A stretch of DNA of 64,000 nucleotides from Bdellovibrionales bacterium Ga0074139 (GCA_001464795.1 LNEB01000003.1:1-64000), one strand, 5' to 3'. Shown: positions 42,009 through 51,748, counted from the first letter of the stretch. Numbers and translations: made by a program. Notes: generated by a model from the sequence alone, not told the origin.

Positions 42009-42623
42009 TTAAAATCCTGACTTTTCACTGAAGGGAAGAGAGATAAAAAAGGACACATGACTTGTGCTATCTTCCAGATCCATTGCGATTTCAGCTGTTA
42101 AATTATATTCAGGTAAAGCGGGGGCTTTCCAATCGGTTCCAATAAAAAATTGAGTTCCGGTTTTTGAATCTCCGCCCAATTCATAAAAACTAACTCCAAG
42201 GGCAGTGTAGGGAATCAACATTCCATAATCGGCCGATTCAAATTTCTTACTGACCATGGGAGCGATTTGCACAGTGGTGATATTTTCGGTTTCTTCGCGA
42301 GCGTACCAAAGACTGGCTTTCAATCCGATGGCAGGTTGTTGGGCCACATCAGGGAAGGGGATGTATTTTAAACTTGCCCCCGAGTAAAAATCCACAACTC
42401 CCACACCTAAAGTAAAACGTGATGATAAAGAATCCGTCCAAGCGGCATCTAAAAAAGCTCCGATATTGGCTCCCGTATCATTATTCGTAATCAGCTGAGG
42501 GGCCAGTCCTACCTGATAGTTTTTGTCAGCAGGTAAAATTTCGCCAGATTCACCAATGGAAAGATAAGAGGCCTGTGAAATGGACATTGCTACTAAAAGA
42601 ACACTTAAAATTAATTTTTTCAT
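42009..42623 (-). CDS. Outer-membrane beta-barrel-like protein upstream of mreB
   Basis: 204 aa with a signal peptide (MKKLILSVLLVAMSISQAS). The mature part is alternating beta strands rich in Gly and aromatics (FTLGVGVVDFYSGASLKYI, YTALGVSFYELGG) and ends in Phe (SGF), as in small outer-membrane barrels. Function unknown. It ends 3 nt before mreB on the same strand, so the two are probably in one operon. Confidence 0.7.
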   Translation of the reverse strand: MKKLILSVLLVAMSISQASYLSIGESGEILPADKNYQVGLAPQLITNNDTGANIGAFLDAAWTDSLSSRFTLGVGVVDFYSGASLKYIPFPDVAQQPAIGLKASLWYAREETENITTVQIAPMVSKKFESADYGMLIPYTALGVSFYELGGDSKTGTQFFIGTDWKAPALPEYNLTAEIAMDLEDSTSHVSFFISLPFSEKSGF

Positions 42624-42688
42624 AAGTAAATGCTAAGTCGAGATATCCTTCTTTGACAAGGGAATGTCGTTTTGATGAAGTTAAATCT

Positions 42689-43597
42689 ATGGATTTTATG
42701 CGAATTTTATCCCTTAGCGTTGTATTGTTGTCTTTTCCACTTATGGCGAAGGCCCCTAAGTCAGTCTATCCCAAAATCCAAGATTTAAGGGGAAGTGTTC
42801 AAGACTTATCCATGCAACCCACTCGAACTTTAAAAAAATCAGATCGTTTACTTGAAAAATTTCATGCCAAAATCAATGGCCCCTCCAGTGGACTGACTTT
42901 GCAATTGTATGAAAAACTAGAATTGGAAGCTTTTGGGGATTCCGAGTTTCTATTGCCGAATATTTCGTGGGAGACCAGGCAAATTTCAGATGTACAATTA
43001 TTAAAAGGCTTCATTCAGATTGATTCACCAACAAAGGATTATGCCAACTTAAAAATTAAAAGTCCTTTGTTTGAGGTTTCAGTTCCTGCTGCTAATTTTT
43101 TACTCTTTTTTGATCCTCAGTTAGCCAGGGCGGGTCTGTTTGTATTTAAAGGCGAGGTTCAATTTGGTGGTCTGAATGCGGAAGAAACACTGCAAGTCAA
43201 AGCAGGGCAAAAAGTCTATTTTCAAGGAGTCAAAGAAGAGGACGAAATCAGTTATGATTTGTTGCTTCAGGGACGAAAAGTTCCAAAAGGAAAACTGGGA
43301 AATATAGAAAAAATATCGGCTGATGAAATTCAAAAATATTCACCGGAATTGAAACAACTGAAAAGGCAGCAACAACAATTACAAATTCAAAAACAAAAGA
43401 AAGACAGTGACCCCCAATTAAAGGGTTTGATCTGTCGAAATCCAGCGGCACCTTTAAATTACTGTGTTTGGCAGCTCAATGCAGAAAATCAATGTGTGCG
43501 AAAAAGGTGCACAGCTGATGGATTGTGGAAAGACAATCAAATCGTCAGTGATGTCAGTTGCACAAAAAAAAGTATAGTGAAGCTTTGTGATTACTAA
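42689..43597 (+). CDS. FecR-domain-like periplasmic protein
   Basis: 302 aa from the ATG at 42689 (MDFMRILSLS; MRIL three codons later is equally possible). A signal peptide ends near LMAKA. The central region (DSEFLLPNISWETRQISDVQLLKG, then FEVSVPAANF and GLFVFKGEVQFGG) is the beta-solenoid pattern of FecR-like domains. A Gln/Lys-rich helix (residues about 225-250) leads to a C-terminal part with at least six Cys (LICRNPAAPLNYCVW and beyond) that may be a small disulfide knot. Its stop is inside the rnhA start region (overlap of 11 nt). Confidence 0.7.
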   Translation: MDFMRILSLSVVLLSFPLMAKAPKSVYPKIQDLRGSVQDLSMQPTRTLKKSDRLLEKFHAKINGPSSGLTLQLYEKLELEAFGDSEFLLPNISWETRQISDVQLLKGFIQIDSPTKDYANLKIKSPLFEVSVPAANFLLFFDPQLARAGLFVFKGEVQFGGLNAEETLQVKAGQKVYFQGVKEEDEISYDLLLQGRKVPKGKLGNIEKISADEIQKYSPELKQLKRQQQQLQIQKQKKDSDPQLKGLICRNPAAPLNYCVWQLNAENQCVRKRCTADGLWKDNQIVSDVSCTKKSIVKLCDY

Positions 43598-44021
43598 TGG
43601 GTTAAAAGTTTTCACTGACGGGGCCCATAAGCATAGATGGGGCAGTTGGGCTTATGTTATCACTCAAAATGATCTGCTGATTTTTGAAGCTTCGGGAAAA
43701 GTAAAAAGCACAGACAGTCTAAGAATGGAAATTCAAGCCGCCCTTGAAGCTATTCAATCACTTTCTGACCAACAAGAATTTGAGATTTTAACTGATTGCC
43801 ATATTTTGTATGCTAACGTTTTGAAATTACCAAAATGGAAGTCCTATGGCTGGAGGAAACAAAATGGCTCGCCTATTCCTCACGTGGATCTTTATCAAAA
43901 GCTAGATTTATTATTAACAGGTAAGTTCATTCAATGGAGTTGGGTTAAAGCTCATGCAAAAAATCCGTGGAATGAAAGATGTGACCAACTTTGTATCAGA
44001 GCCAGAGGGGTCGCAAAATAA
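43587..44021 (+). CDS. rnhA: Ribonuclease HI
   Basis: 144 aa from a GTG. Removes RNA from RNA-DNA hybrids. The four metal-binding acidic residues are present: D11 (VFTDGA), E48 (RMEIQAAL), D70 (ILTDCHI) and D133 (ERCDQLC), along with H123 (KAHAKN). Typical length. The first strand is slightly unusual (TDGAHKHRWGSWAYVI), lacking the common GNPG, but the catalytic set is complete. Confidence 0.9.
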   Translation: MITNGLKVFTDGAHKHRWGSWAYVITQNDLLIFEASGKVKSTDSLRMEIQAALEAIQSLSDQQEFEILTDCHILYANVLKLPKWKSYGWRKQNGSPIPHVDLYQKLDLLLTGKFIQWSWVKAHAKNPWNERCDQLCIRARGVAK

Positions 44022-44053
44022 GGCTAGCTTGTTTTTTGCAAGTGTAAGCCTGT

Positions 44054-45586
44054 ATGAAGTCATTTTTCCATTGGTTGATACCTGTATTTCTACTGAGCCC
44101 GTTCACCCAGGCTAATGAGCTTCCTTTATTGCCAAAACCTGTCACTTTTTTAATCTATTACTCAGGCGACAATAATTTATCTGAATTTATGAAAACTTCT
44201 TTGCAGCAGGTTTTAATGGAAGGTGACAGTTCTCAGGTCCATGTCGCAGTCCAGTTTGATGGCAATAAGCCTCATGATTCATTAAGACTTTCTATTACCA
44301 AAAATAGGCCTCAGATCTGGCAGCAAAATGTCGAGTATGATATGGGGCAAGCCAGTACCCTTGTTGACTTTGTAGAATGGGGGAAAGCCAACTTTCCTTC
44401 CGAAAAATTAGTTCTCTTGATTTTTGCCCACGGCCGCGGGGTATTAAATATTCCAGTCAATGATGGCTCGGTCTTCCATGAATCAAAAGATGTTGCAAGT
44501 CTTGCTTCAAGCTCTGATGACTCATCTGGAAGTTATATAAATGAAGAAGTGATGGTCAGTGGTTTAAAAAAAGCATTAGGAAAGCAAAAAATTGATTTAC
44601 TCATTTATAATTCTTGTTTGATGGGAAACTTGGAAATCATGAATATGCTATCGAGTGTTTCACACTTTGCAGTGGCATCAGAATACCCCATCTATCTCAC
44701 ATTAAAAGATGATGAAGATAAAATTGGCAGATCTATTTCTATACAACATGTTTTAAAAACGATTAAAAAATATGAAATATTTAACCCTCGAAAAATTGCA
44801 AAAGAAATTTTAAATCATTTTGAGGAAACCTATAAAGATTTTCTATTCCCCGGAGGAGATCCCGATCTTCTTATTGCACAAACTTTTCCAGCTACATTGG
44901 CTTTTTATGATCTATCAGCTTTATCCCAATTAACAAAAAAATTCTCAGATGAACTTTTAGATTTTAAAAAATCAGCACAGAAGAATGCCATTATCTTAAA
45001 CCGAATGTTTGAAGAAAATTTAAGTGCAGATTATGTAGACTCCCTTGGTTATATTGACATTTTGGTATTTTACAGAGGCCTTGCAAGAAGTCTGGACCCT
45101 CAGAATGCAAGTGAAAAGATTAAAAGTTTTGAAAGTTTACATGCTGCAGTTGTTCAGGAAAAAGTAGCTCTGCATGTGGATCATCCCGATCAATTGGGAC
45201 ATTTATCTTACTTTTTTCCATCCATAAAAAAAGATGAAAGTTATGTTAAAAAATTCCAAAACTTTTATAAAAAAATTCAAATCACTCAACAATGGGGACT
45301 CAGTCATTTTTTAGACTTTTTTTGGCTAAATGTGGAATTAAAGTCCGATCAATTCTGGCTGGATCAATTAAAGAAATGGTCGGCAGGCGAAACAGTTAAA
45401 GTGACTTCTCATATAACTGATGAAAATGCAGATGAGTTTTTTTTCCTTGAACTTGACGTACAAGCCATTAAATGGCGCAACAATCCAGAGCGGATAAAAA
45501 ACTATGTTCAGTATTTAAAATCCATTAAAAGATCTTCCATTCATTTAGAAAAGCACATTCGTTATGTGGAAAGTCTTAGGCCTTAA
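44054..45586 (+). CDS. Clostripain-family (C11) cysteine peptidase, exported
   Basis: 510 aa with a signal peptide (cleavage near TQA, residue 20). The family core is FLIYYSGDNNLSEFM, the catalytic His126 in LLIFAHGRG and the catalytic Cys188 in LLIYNSCLMGNLE. Peptidases of this clan (CD) cut after Arg or Lys and often activate themselves. The C-terminal 150 residues are not recognised. It probably acts in the periplasm or is released. Confidence 0.85.
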   Translation: MKSFFHWLIPVFLLSPFTQANELPLLPKPVTFLIYYSGDNNLSEFMKTSLQQVLMEGDSSQVHVAVQFDGNKPHDSLRLSITKNRPQIWQQNVEYDMGQASTLVDFVEWGKANFPSEKLVLLIFAHGRGVLNIPVNDGSVFHESKDVASLASSSDDSSGSYINEEVMVSGLKKALGKQKIDLLIYNSCLMGNLEIMNMLSSVSHFAVASEYPIYLTLKDDEDKIGRSISIQHVLKTIKKYEIFNPRKIAKEILNHFEETYKDFLFPGGDPDLLIAQTFPATLAFYDLSALSQLTKKFSDELLDFKKSAQKNAIILNRMFEENLSADYVDSLGYIDILVFYRGLARSLDPQNASEKIKSFESLHAAVVQEKVALHVDHPDQLGHLSYFFPSIKKDESYVKKFQNFYKKIQITQQWGLSHFLDFFWLNVELKSDQFWLDQLKKWSAGETVKVTSHITDENADEFFFLELDVQAIKWRNNPERIKNYVQYLKSIKRSSIHLEKHIRYVESLRP

Positions 45587-45640
45587 CTAATTCCTCATTC
45601 ATGCCGATCAGTAATTGACTGATAGAGGAGATCCAACACC

Positions 45641-46549
45641 ATGTCTCAATTTGGGTCGTTTATAAGAAATAACAAAGGCCAAACGCTAACCAGTGCGTTG
45701 ATTTCCATCGCGATCACCTCTGTGATGACTCTTGTCATTATGACCATGACACAGAATATGAATAAATCCATGCATGAGTTTCAAAAGTCAGTGGGTCGTA
45801 CTTTTTATGAAACAGCATTATCCGGCTATTTGAAGCAATCGAATTTTTGCTCTTGTAATTTGTCTGGTAGAGCCTTTCCTGTTGGGGCTACTACAAATAT
45901 TGATCGACTTACTAGCAATATTTCAGTTTGTCCGGTACCTAATACAGTGAATTCAGATCTCTATCGATTTGATCCTGTGGATGGTCATAAAATTGAAAGT
46001 GGTTTGGTTGTAAGTTCAATTAACGTAACTAATGTTATAAGCACAGGGGGAGACTCTTACTCTGCAGATTTTAACATTATTTATGATACCAGTTCGGGGA
46101 TGAAGCTAAAAAATAGAACATTCAAACTCTTTTTTGACCGGGATATCATTAATCCAGCTTCAACGGCTGCATCACCCATCTTGAGTTCTTGTTCTTTAGA
46201 CTCTCCACCTACTGTAATTGGGAATGCAGGTTCTTATACGACACTTAATCAAAATTGCATTGGAATTTGTGATTACACGAATACAAGCACAAAGCCTGTT
46301 TTTATCATTGCAAAAGGTGGTGACTCTAATTCATGTAACGGAAATGTTCAAAATTCCTATCATTTGCAAGCCAATATCGGAGGGCAGGTGATTGCTCAAT
46401 CCGTTGATAATAGTCCCACTGGATTTAAATCTGCTAATATCAGCTTTTTTCTTCCGCCTGGACAGGCTGTGAATATGCGCTCTCGTCCGTGGTATTGTGG
46501 TGGTGCTACAACAGGTCGTTTTAATTATTCTGTTTTCTCTTTTGACTAG
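45641..46549 (+). CDS. Type IV pilin-like protein
   Basis: 302 aa. The N-terminus (NNKGQTLTSALISIAITSVM) fits a prepilin: short basic leader, Gly13 cleavage point and about 20 hydrophobic residues. The usual F+1 and E+5 are replaced by Gln and Ser, so it could be a minor or divergent pseudopilin. A large Cys-containing head follows (CSCNLSGR, SSCSLDS, NCIGICDYTN, WYCGGAT). gaggag precedes the start. It has no neighbouring assembly genes. Confidence 0.6.
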   Translation: MSQFGSFIRNNKGQTLTSALISIAITSVMTLVIMTMTQNMNKSMHEFQKSVGRTFYETALSGYLKQSNFCSCNLSGRAFPVGATTNIDRLTSNISVCPVPNTVNSDLYRFDPVDGHKIESGLVVSSINVTNVISTGGDSYSADFNIIYDTSSGMKLKNRTFKLFFDRDIINPASTAASPILSSCSLDSPPTVIGNAGSYTTLNQNCIGICDYTNTSTKPVFIIAKGGDSNSCNGNVQNSYHLQANIGGQVIAQSVDNSPTGFKSANISFFLPPGQAVNMRSRPWYCGGATTGRFNYSVFSFD

Positions 46550-46693
46550 CCTGTCGAACTTTTAGCCGACAAGCAATTCATGTCGTGATCAGAAAAACTT
46601 TACATACTCGAAGTCGTCATCTTTATTCTATTAAGATTTGACCAGGCACAAGATCAGCATTGTGTCTGGTTAAATACTTAAAAGGATCAATTT

Positions 46694-48178
46694 ATGAAAT
46701 CTGTTTTTCTTGCTTTAGGCCTAATGGCAACTTTCATTGTAACGCCAGCCTTTGCATCTATGACCTGTCATCAGGTCGTTTTGGCCTCGGGAGTTTTTCC
46801 AGAAGCTAGTGAAATACAAAATTCACAAAAAGTCAGTCGTCAGCTGGGTCAATTTTTTAAAAAGCAATCCGATCAATTGGCAAAAGATTTAAAATCAGGG
46901 GTCACTTCAAATTCCTATGACCTAATCATAATCGGTGCAGGTCCTCAAGCTGCGGCGGCTGCTTTGTCATTGAAAGACTCTGGAGTAAAAGTTTTAATCG
47001 TCGATAAAGCACCCCTAGTGGCTTCTAATTTTGCTAGCAAAGAATTTATTATCAACAGTGTGGAAACGAATGATTTTTCCATGCACGATTTTGCTTATTC
47101 ACCCTTAAAATTTAACAATTTCGTGAGTTCCAAGTATGCTAGCTCATTACAGCTTGCGGCTTTATTGCAAGCTCATATTTATTTTTCCAAGGCTTCGGTA
47201 CTTTTAAATTCTGAAATAAAATTCTTTGAAGTGGACTCTGCTTCTGGCCGAGTACTTTTAAAAAATCAAACGGGGCAAGTTTTAAGCGCTAAAAATGTAT
47301 TTATAGCCACTGGTCTTGGTGAAGCCACCACTAAAATTCCCGATGCAGGTTACCGTGAAATGTACTTTAAAGCTTTAGCTCATAAAGATGCACTGAATTC
47401 CTTGCAGTCTATTATGAACACAGAAACTTTTATGAAGCTTCTTAACCGTGCACCCAAATCCAGTCAAAAGGTCACATTGCCTGCAACAGTTGCCTTAATT
47501 GGAAACGGGGATGGGGCCAGGATCACAGTGGAAGAAATGTTAGAGCCTTACGTTCAACTTCCAAAAGACTTCAAAATCTCATGGATTGGAAATCCCGCAA
47601 AAACGGCAGAGGAATACATCCAAAGCCAAGAAGGTTGGGATCGCTACATTGATAAAGTCGTACCATTTTATAAAAAGAATCAAATTCATGCAGTCACAGG
47701 TTTTGCTACTCAAGTTCAACAATTACCAAGTGGAAAATTTAAAATCACAACAGAAGACAAAGCGACTTCAACAACTAGCTCTGTGGAAGTGGATATGATT
47801 ATTGATTCTACAGGCTATGACAATGCAGCCCTGAATTTAATTAAAACGACGTTTGTAGGTAGTCAGCTTGTTGACGTGAAGGGTGATCTTGTCGAGAGAG
47901 ATTTTAAAGATACGGCCCTTGGTAAACAGGTACAAACAGCCGATGGTAAAAACTTAGGCCTTTATTTTGTTGGTCCTGCAGCGGGACCACTGACTTCAAA
48001 AGAAGAGCTGGCCCGCATGGCTTCTCGTGCTGCGGTTTCCATTCATATGAATATTCCTAGAACCTCAGAATTAGCATTGAAGCTGTTTGATATTAAAAAA
48101 GGCCCAAGACCTAACGGCAAAAAAGAAGTGAAAGAACCTGTGTTAACTGCTGAGGAAATTTTAAAAATTATTTTATGA
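46694..48178 (+). CDS. Exported FAD/NAD(P)-binding oxidoreductase-like protein
   Basis: 494 aa. A Sec-type signal peptide (cleavage after AFA, residue 21) is followed at residue 74 by a Rossmann dinucleotide fold (YDLIIIGAGPQAAAAALSL, acidic end VLIVDKAP) as in FAD-dependent monooxygenases and lysine N6-hydroxylases. A GNG motif lies inside VALIGNGDGARITVEE, and the ATG-like motif IDSTGYD follows. No twin-Arg is present, which is odd for an exported flavoprotein. Substrate unknown. An aaggat Shine-Dalgarno is present. The next gene starts 7 nt downstream. Confidence 0.75.
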   Translation: MKSVFLALGLMATFIVTPAFASMTCHQVVLASGVFPEASEIQNSQKVSRQLGQFFKKQSDQLAKDLKSGVTSNSYDLIIIGAGPQAAAAALSLKDSGVKVLIVDKAPLVASNFASKEFIINSVETNDFSMHDFAYSPLKFNNFVSSKYASSLQLAALLQAHIYFSKASVLLNSEIKFFEVDSASGRVLLKNQTGQVLSAKNVFIATGLGEATTKIPDAGYREMYFKALAHKDALNSLQSIMNTETFMKLLNRAPKSSQKVTLPATVALIGNGDGARITVEEMLEPYVQLPKDFKISWIGNPAKTAEEYIQSQEGWDRYIDKVVPFYKKNQIHAVTGFATQVQQLPSGKFKITTEDKATSTTSSVEVDMIIDSTGYDNAALNLIKTTFVGSQLVDVKGDLVERDFKDTALGKQVQTADGKNLGLYFVGPAAGPLTSKEELARMASRAAVSIHMNIPRTSELALKLFDIKKGPRPNGKKEVKEPVLTAEEILKIIL

Positions 48179-48185
48179 GGGTTTT

Positions 48186-48533
48186 ATGAAATTATTAGCA
48201 TTACTTATATTAGTTTTCATGGCTCAAGCTACACTTGCAGAGGTCACGGATGCTAACCTCCAGTGCTCGAATCTTAAAGGTGAGATTATAATCAATTCTC
48301 ATATCAGAGTTGAGAAAGAAAGTTTAAAAATTTATGAAAACGGGGGATTTGCCATTTATGGCCAAATGCTGACTGTTAGTACCAGCCGAGGTGGAGCTTT
48401 GGGAATCAGGCCCATCGTTTGCGGAGCTGAGCTGGATTCCGCTACGACCTCGACACTTGTGACCTGTGCCACTGGATCACAAATTCAGTTTCTTAATAAA
48501 ATCCTACCTCCCATTCGAACGGGATGCAGGTAA
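48186..48533 (+). CDS. Small secreted protein, unknown function
   Basis: 115 aa with a signal peptide (MKLLALLILVFMAQATLAE) and gagg upstream overlapping the previous gene's end. Four Cys (LQCSNL, IVCGAE, VTCATG, TGCR). Beta-rich. It lies 7 nt after the flavoprotein gene, so the two are probably cotranscribed and both exported. No family recognised. Confidence 0.65.
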   Translation: MKLLALLILVFMAQATLAEVTDANLQCSNLKGEIIINSHIRVEKESLKIYENGGFAIYGQMLTVSTSRGGALGIRPIVCGAELDSATTSTLVTCATGSQIQFLNKILPPIRTGCR

Positions 48534-48585
48534 CGGGGTCAAAAAGCTTTTTACTTTTTAGAATTCAGCTGGCAGATTAGCCAGC

Positions 48586-49557
48586 ATGGATTTAATTACT
48601 ATTATTAAAGTTGTTGCGGGTCTTGTGGCATTAGTGGTCGGTGGAGAATGGCTCATCAGAGGGGCCTCCAGGCTTGCCACTTTGTTGGGAATTCCACCTG
48701 TTGTTGTGGGTCTTACCATTGTGGCCATGGGAACAAGTGCCCCTGAGCTTGCGGTCAGTTTATCAGCGGCTTTTAGGGGCAATGCTGATATCGCCATTGC
48801 GAACGTAGTGGGCAGTAATATTTTTAATACATTTTTTATTCTTGGCTTATCGGCCCTTGTTAGTCCCTTGATCATTCATGCCACAATGATTCGCCGTGAA
48901 GTTCCCATCATGATCGGAGCTTCCCTCGCAGTTTTGTTATTTTCTTTTGATGGTCGAATTCAACAAATAGAAGCCCTTCTTCTTTTTGGTTTTGCTATAC
49001 TTTACACTTGGTGGTTAGTTCGTGAAACAAAACGAAACCGTAGTGCCAGCCTTGAAAGCCAAGTCAAAGAAGAGCTCTCATATCGTGCGGCCCCTTTAAA
49101 GGAAAAATGGCAAATTCCAGTCCTTATTGTGGCAGGTCTTGGGGTGATCATGCTGGGTGCAGATTGGCTTGTGGACGGAGCCATCCTAATGGCAAAAGCC
49201 CTCGGTGTTAGCGACACGGTCATTGGTTTAACGATTGTGGCAGCGGGGACTTCACTTCCTGAAGTGGTGGCTTCAGTAGTGGCCACCATCAAGGGCGAGC
49301 GTGATATTGCTGTCGGTAATGTGATTGGTAGCAACATTTATAATATTTTATTTATCTTAGGTTTATCAGGGGGAATTGTTCCCGGTGGCTTAGCTGTTCA
49401 GGCTTCGTTATTGAATTATGATATTCCCATTTTATTAGTTTCAGCGGCCCTATGCTGGCCTATCTTTTGGTGGGGAAAGCAGGTGCGTAGGATTGAAGGA
49501 GCCCTGTTCTTATCATTGTACATTGCTTACACGGGTTACCTAATTTACCAGGCTTAA
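48586..49557 (+). CDS. Calcium/sodium antiporter (YrbG/CaCA family)
   Basis: 323 aa with about ten membrane helices in two inverted halves. Each half has the alpha-repeat of the Ca2+/cation antiporter superfamily: GTSAPELAVS...VVGSNIFNTFFILG and GTSLPEVVAS...NVIGSNIYNILFILG, with the ion-binding Glu in both. It exports Ca2+ in exchange for Na+ or H+ across the inner membrane. Confidence 0.93.
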   Translation: MDLITIIKVVAGLVALVVGGEWLIRGASRLATLLGIPPVVVGLTIVAMGTSAPELAVSLSAAFRGNADIAIANVVGSNIFNTFFILGLSALVSPLIIHATMIRREVPIMIGASLAVLLFSFDGRIQQIEALLLFGFAILYTWWLVRETKRNRSASLESQVKEELSYRAAPLKEKWQIPVLIVAGLGVIMLGADWLVDGAILMAKALGVSDTVIGLTIVAAGTSLPEVVASVVATIKGERDIAVGNVIGSNIYNILFILGLSGGIVPGGLAVQASLLNYDIPILLVSAALCWPIFWWGKQVRRIEGALFLSLYIAYTGYLIYQA

Positions 49558-49562
49558 TGAAT

Positions 49563-50195
49563 CTAGAGTCGTTTTTCCCATCCAGGCTTCATGGCTCGGT
49601 CATTTTCAACTTTAAACTCAATAAATTTTTGATTATCTAATAGAAATTCAGAATGATTTGAATTTTTGGGGATAAGCCATTCTGCAAAAGCAGATTCTTT
49701 TAAAAACAAAGGACAACGATCATGACCAATACTTTCTACAAAAGGTGGAGGCTTTGTGGTGATGATCGTAAATGATTCAATCACTTCACCTGTTTCTTTA
49801 TTGATCCAAGAATCATAAAGACCTGCGGCCGTTAAGATTTCACCTCGAAGATCAGAAAAGGCCACCATAAATCCTGCGTGCTCATTGGTGTAAATAGGTT
49901 CAATGAAATAGGTCAGGGGAACAAGGCAGTGAAATTTTTGAAAAGGAATTTTCCAAGTGGCCTTTTCAGTCAGTGTTTCAATTCTTGCATTGTGAGTGGC
50001 AAATTTGACTTTTGATTCCTTGGACCAACTGGGCAATAAACTAAATTTTTTAAGCCGCATACCTTCTTGAGTAATCACAGGGGCCAAGGTATGCGGCATA
50101 ATTCTTTGATCGAAGCTAAAGTCTTTGGGTGCTTCAATAGCATATTTTTTATTTAATTCTTCAGCTGTGGTTTTAAGTCCAAATTGTGCACACAT
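49563..50195 (-). CDS. yedK: SOS response-associated HMCES/YedK protein
   Basis: 210 aa. HMCES/YedK crosslinks covalently to abasic sites in single-stranded DNA through Cys2, which is present (MCAQFG). Other conserved parts are the THNARIETL motif, the FHCLVPLTYFIEP stretch containing the conserved Glu, and GHDRCPLFL with the catalytic His. It protects stalled forks. It converges on the antiporter gene 5 nt away. Confidence 0.92.
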   Translation of the reverse strand: MCAQFGLKTTAEELNKKYAIEAPKDFSFDQRIMPHTLAPVITQEGMRLKKFSLLPSWSKESKVKFATHNARIETLTEKATWKIPFQKFHCLVPLTYFIEPIYTNEHAGFMVAFSDLRGEILTAAGLYDSWINKETGEVIESFTIITTKPPPFVESIGHDRCPLFLKESAFAEWLIPKNSNHSEFLLDNQKFIEFKVENDRAMKPGWEKRL

Positions 50196-50293
50196 TTTAA
50201 GATTGTAACATGAAATTGAGGAGTGTCAAAATTGCATAAAATTTGGAACAATTTTTTCTTTGTTAATGTTAAAAAAGTCCTTGAGTCATCTTT

Positions 50294-51748
50294 TTACAAG
50301 ATAAAACTAAATGAAGCCGCTAATGGCACTGCCAAAATAGTCAAAAGCTTTTGCTTAAATGTAGAGTTCTTCATTAGTGCATCTTTATCAACAATCTGCT
50401 TTTCTGAGACAACCAGAGAGGATTGATCAATTCGTTTCTGAATAGAATTTAAAACCTGTTCTGCAAATATTGGATTATTTTTACAGACCAGCATCAATTC
50501 GGAATTTAAATTGGCGGACCTTGGATCAATGTTATAGGTGCCGAGCAAAACTGTTTTCCTATCAAGCACGGCTCTTTTTGCATGTATTCCCCAACGAACT
50601 GATGATTGAGTCATAATTGGACTGTCTGATAAAGACTCTCCACGATAAGCGTAGAGTTCAATGCCTGATTTTGCGATCCAACCTAGGTGTAACCAAAGTG
50701 GCGAAATTACATAAAAAGCATCTGTAGAATACAAGCCGTTCGTTAATACTTTTACTTCTACTTTTTGATCAGTCATCTTTTTAAATACATCATAGCCTTC
50801 TTGACGAAGTACAAAATAAGGGCTTTCAACATAAATTTCATCTTCGACTTCAGAAACCAGTTGTACTATCGTCGAATAGATTTTGCGGTGGGCTTCGCCC
50901 GCGCCTGGGAAATCTGTTACAAAAATAGTTTCTGTGCAGACACTTTCAGGCAACTCTGATGTGCGACTCTTTTTCAACTCTTCAATTTGTGCTAATACAT
51001 TTAAGTCACCTTCTTGCAGTTTTAGATACCTGATAGCTTCTTGTTGGTCTTTAATAGAAATTATTTCATTTAAACTTTTGGGTTCTTTAGCCAAATCGGA
51101 ATTCCAATAAAGATTAAAACTAGACCTAATTGTTTCAACCAAAGGTCCCTCTACCAAAATATCACTATCTAAAAAACTATATTGTTCAGATAAATCAAAA
51201 TAGTCGTCACCAATGTTTCGACCACCAGTTATAACCTTTGTGCCGTCGACAATTAATAATTTTCGATGACTGCGATGCTGAATTGAAAACAATCTATGAA
51301 GAGGGCTCGTATTATAATATTTAATTTGAATGCCCGCTGATTCCATAAGGTTGGCATAGGCAGGGCGAAGCTGAAAAACTGCAATGGAAAAATCAACCAG
51401 TAGACGAATTTGCACACCTTCCTTAGCTTTTTTTAACATCGCTTGGGTTATCAATCGACTTGATCGATCCAGATTAAAAATAAAAAATTCAAGCTCAATA
51501 GATTCTTTAGCCTCTTCAATTATTTTAAGCCGTTCGCTCAACGACAAAATCCCAGTATCAATTAATTTAATCTTGTGTGGCTTTGAAGATTTGGCAAAAA
51601 CGGCATCTTGAGCCTCCTTTGAATACCCTGGGCCGGAAGCTGTCCATTCTAAGGCGATAATGAGAAATAAATAGATAGTCAATATAAGTGCTAATACTCC
51701 AATGAAAGCAATCTTAACCCATCTCAGAAGATTTATTTTTGCTATCAT
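50294..51748 (-). CDS. Phospholipase D-family protein (cardiolipin synthase-like)
   Basis: 484 aa. A transmembrane helix (about residues 12-35) is followed by two PLD domains. HKD motif 1 is H161-R-K163-L-L-I-V-D168 and the second is IHAKRAVLD near residue 391, each followed by G/N positions (GGRN and GTYN). Such enzymes make cardiolipin from two phosphatidylglycerols or move phosphatidyl groups. Length and anchor resemble ClsC/YmdC-type proteins. It is divergent from the acyltransferase operon, sharing a 117-nt promoter region, so a joint lipid role is likely. Confidence 0.88.
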   Translation of the reverse strand: MIAKINLLRWVKIAFIGVLALILTIYLFLIIALEWTASGPGYSKEAQDAVFAKSSKPHKIKLIDTGILSLSERLKIIEEAKESIELEFFIFNLDRSSRLITQAMLKKAKEGVQIRLLVDFSIAVFQLRPAYANLMESAGIQIKYYNTSPLHRLFSIQHRSHRKLLIVDGTKVITGGRNIGDDYFDLSEQYSFLDSDILVEGPLVETIRSSFNLYWNSDLAKEPKSLNEIISIKDQQEAIRYLKLQEGDLNVLAQIEELKKSRTSELPESVCTETIFVTDFPGAGEAHRKIYSTIVQLVSEVEDEIYVESPYFVLRQEGYDVFKKMTDQKVEVKVLTNGLYSTDAFYVISPLWLHLGWIAKSGIELYAYRGESLSDSPIMTQSSVRWGIHAKRAVLDRKTVLLGTYNIDPRSANLNSELMLVCKNNPIFAEQVLNSIQKRIDQSSLVVSEKQIVDKDALMKNSTFKQKLLTILAVPLAASFSFIL

